A program made the position numbers and the translations under genes. Shown in pieces: positions 63,438-64,000 of a DNA stretch of 64,000 bases. Below the pieces are notes generated by a model. That model ran no database searches and was not told the origin of the DNA. It saw nothing but the letters and a program-made list of their open reading frames with translations. Within the stretch, counting starts at the first letter, position 1. Each line of letters opens with the position of its first letter. This stretch comes from Alphaproteobacteria bacterium (lineage in GTDB: Bacteria > Pseudomonadota > Alphaproteobacteria > Ferrovibrionales > Ferrovibrionaceae), in NCBI GenBank assembly GCA_017307375.1, contig JAFKFH010000023.1, positions 62,001 through 126,000 on the forward strand, written 5' to 3'.

Positions 63438-64000
63438 GCCTGTGCCGCGGCGAAGACCGCCGAGAACGCGGTCTTCTCTTCCGCCGACAGCGGCATCAGC
63501 GGCCGCCGCGTTTCGCCGACGGCAAGGCCCGCGAGTTCGCAGCCATATTTGACCTTCTGCACGAACTTGCCCGATTCCAGATCGGTCATCGCCGGATAGA
63601 TCCGGCGCATCAGCGCCTGCGCCGCCGCCAGATCGCCGGACACGAACGCCTCGTAGAACTTGACCGCGGGCGCCGCAAAGCAGTTTGCCGGGCCGCAGAT
63701 CCAGCTGGTCGCGCCCCACATGAAGAAGTCGAAGGCCTGATCGTCGCTGCCGCAGGAAAGCGCGAGCCGGCCGGCATAGCGGCGGTTGATCTCGAGGGCG
63801 CGCAGCAGGTTGCCGCTGCTTTCCTTGATCGCGATCACCCTGGGCTCGTCGGCCAGCGCGTCCATCACGTCGAAGCCGACCTCGACGCCGGCGCGCAGCG
63901 GAAAGTTGTAGAGCACGATGCGCACGTCGACGGCATCGAGCACGGCGCGATAATGGCCGAGCAGTTCCTGCTGCGTCGGCAGGCAATAGTATGGCGGCGG
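63434..64000 (-). CDS. DapA-family aldolase/deaminase, probably 1-pyrroline-4-hydroxy-2-carboxylate deaminase (N-terminus outside window)
   Basis: Only the C-terminal ~188 residues lie in the window; the frame is open at the last base. The fragment has the DHDPS fold: PPPYYCLP at the edge, VLYNFPLRAG (catalytic Tyr region), IAIKESSGNL (Schiff-base Lys), and GSDDQAFDFFMWGATSWICGPANCFAAP. In the hydroxyproline pathway a DapA-type enzyme deaminates 1-pyrroline-4-hydroxy-2-carboxylate to 2-oxoglutarate semialdehyde. It is the first visible gene of the minus-strand operon and overlaps the flavoprotein gene by ATGA. Confidence 0.88.
   Translation of the reverse strand, partial: PPPYYCLPTQQELLGHYRAVLDAVDVRIVLYNFPLRAGVEVGFDVMDALADEPRVIAIKESSGNLLRALEINRRYAGRLALSCGSDDQAFDFFMWGATSWICGPANCFAAPAVKFYEAFVSGDLAAAQALMRRIYPAMTDLESGKFVQKVKYGCELAGLAVGETRRPLMPLSAEEKTAFSAVFAAAQA

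Noticed and set aside
62205-63986. 593-codon frame ending in the D-amino acid oxidase
   Set aside because: The first ~183 codons lie within the DapA-type gene in another frame; ATG 63437 is the proper start.

Overview
The window is about 64 kb of dense, high-GC (roughly two-thirds G+C) bacterial chromosome, around 58 protein genes with short intergenic gaps. No gene-free stretch exceeds 300 bases, and I saw no rRNA, tRNA, CRISPR array, insertion sequence or prophage. The codon use, a dnaN-recF-gyrB block without dnaA, Dpp-type and Liv-type uptake genes, CsbD proteins, a PAS-HAMP-MCP-PilZ receptor and many acyl-CoA genes suggest a free-living alphaproteobacterium (Rhodospirillales or a relative). 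The genus cannot be fixed from this sequence.

Layout. 1-2063: end of a phenylacetate-CoA ligase gene, a TetR regulator and a convergent PaaX regulator. 2117-4042: membrane class III nucleotide cyclase. 4136-5624: iron block with bacterioferritin-associated ferredoxin, bacterioferritin and an unknown protein behind a clear Fur-type box. 5635-16687 (minus strand): a histidine acid phosphatase and a nine-gene acyl-CoA catabolic operon, led by a 25-bp perfect palindrome and a divergent TetR gene (16814-17485). 17592-18164: two CsbD-like proteins, one cytosolic and one exported. 18404-26969: a GntR/acetylpolyamine-amidohydrolase-like pair divergent from an aldolase/Dpp-type ABC transporter/2-hydroxyacid dehydrogenase operon. 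27095-30674: exonuclease III, racemase-like, GNAT, methyltransferase and cyclic-nucleotide-binding genes. 30692-33346: an aberrant ABC transporter. 33552-36826: release factor 3 and a tannase-family esterase. 37110-41900: dnaN, recF, gyrB. 42001-45332: dehydrogenase, two DUF proteins and a flavin disulfide reductase. 45405-48953: chemoreceptor and an AAA ATPase.

49015-59695 is the most unusual part. A minus-strand operon encodes an unknown secreted protein plus two proteins that together match the two halves of VioB, the violacein imine-dimer synthase. An AT-rich divergent intergenic region separates it from a complete ebo cluster (eboD, eboE, eboC, inverted eboF, eboA, eboB). Ebo genes are linked in cyanobacteria to export of the scytonemin precursor and in other bacteria to unidentified small metabolites. 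The pairing suggests an uncharacterised metabolite locus; this is inference.

59700-64000 (minus strand) is a hydroxyproline catabolic operon: hydroxyproline epimerase-type protein, 2-oxoglutarate-semialdehyde-type aldehyde dehydrogenase, D-hydroxyproline oxidase-type flavoprotein and a DapA-family deaminase that runs off the window edge.
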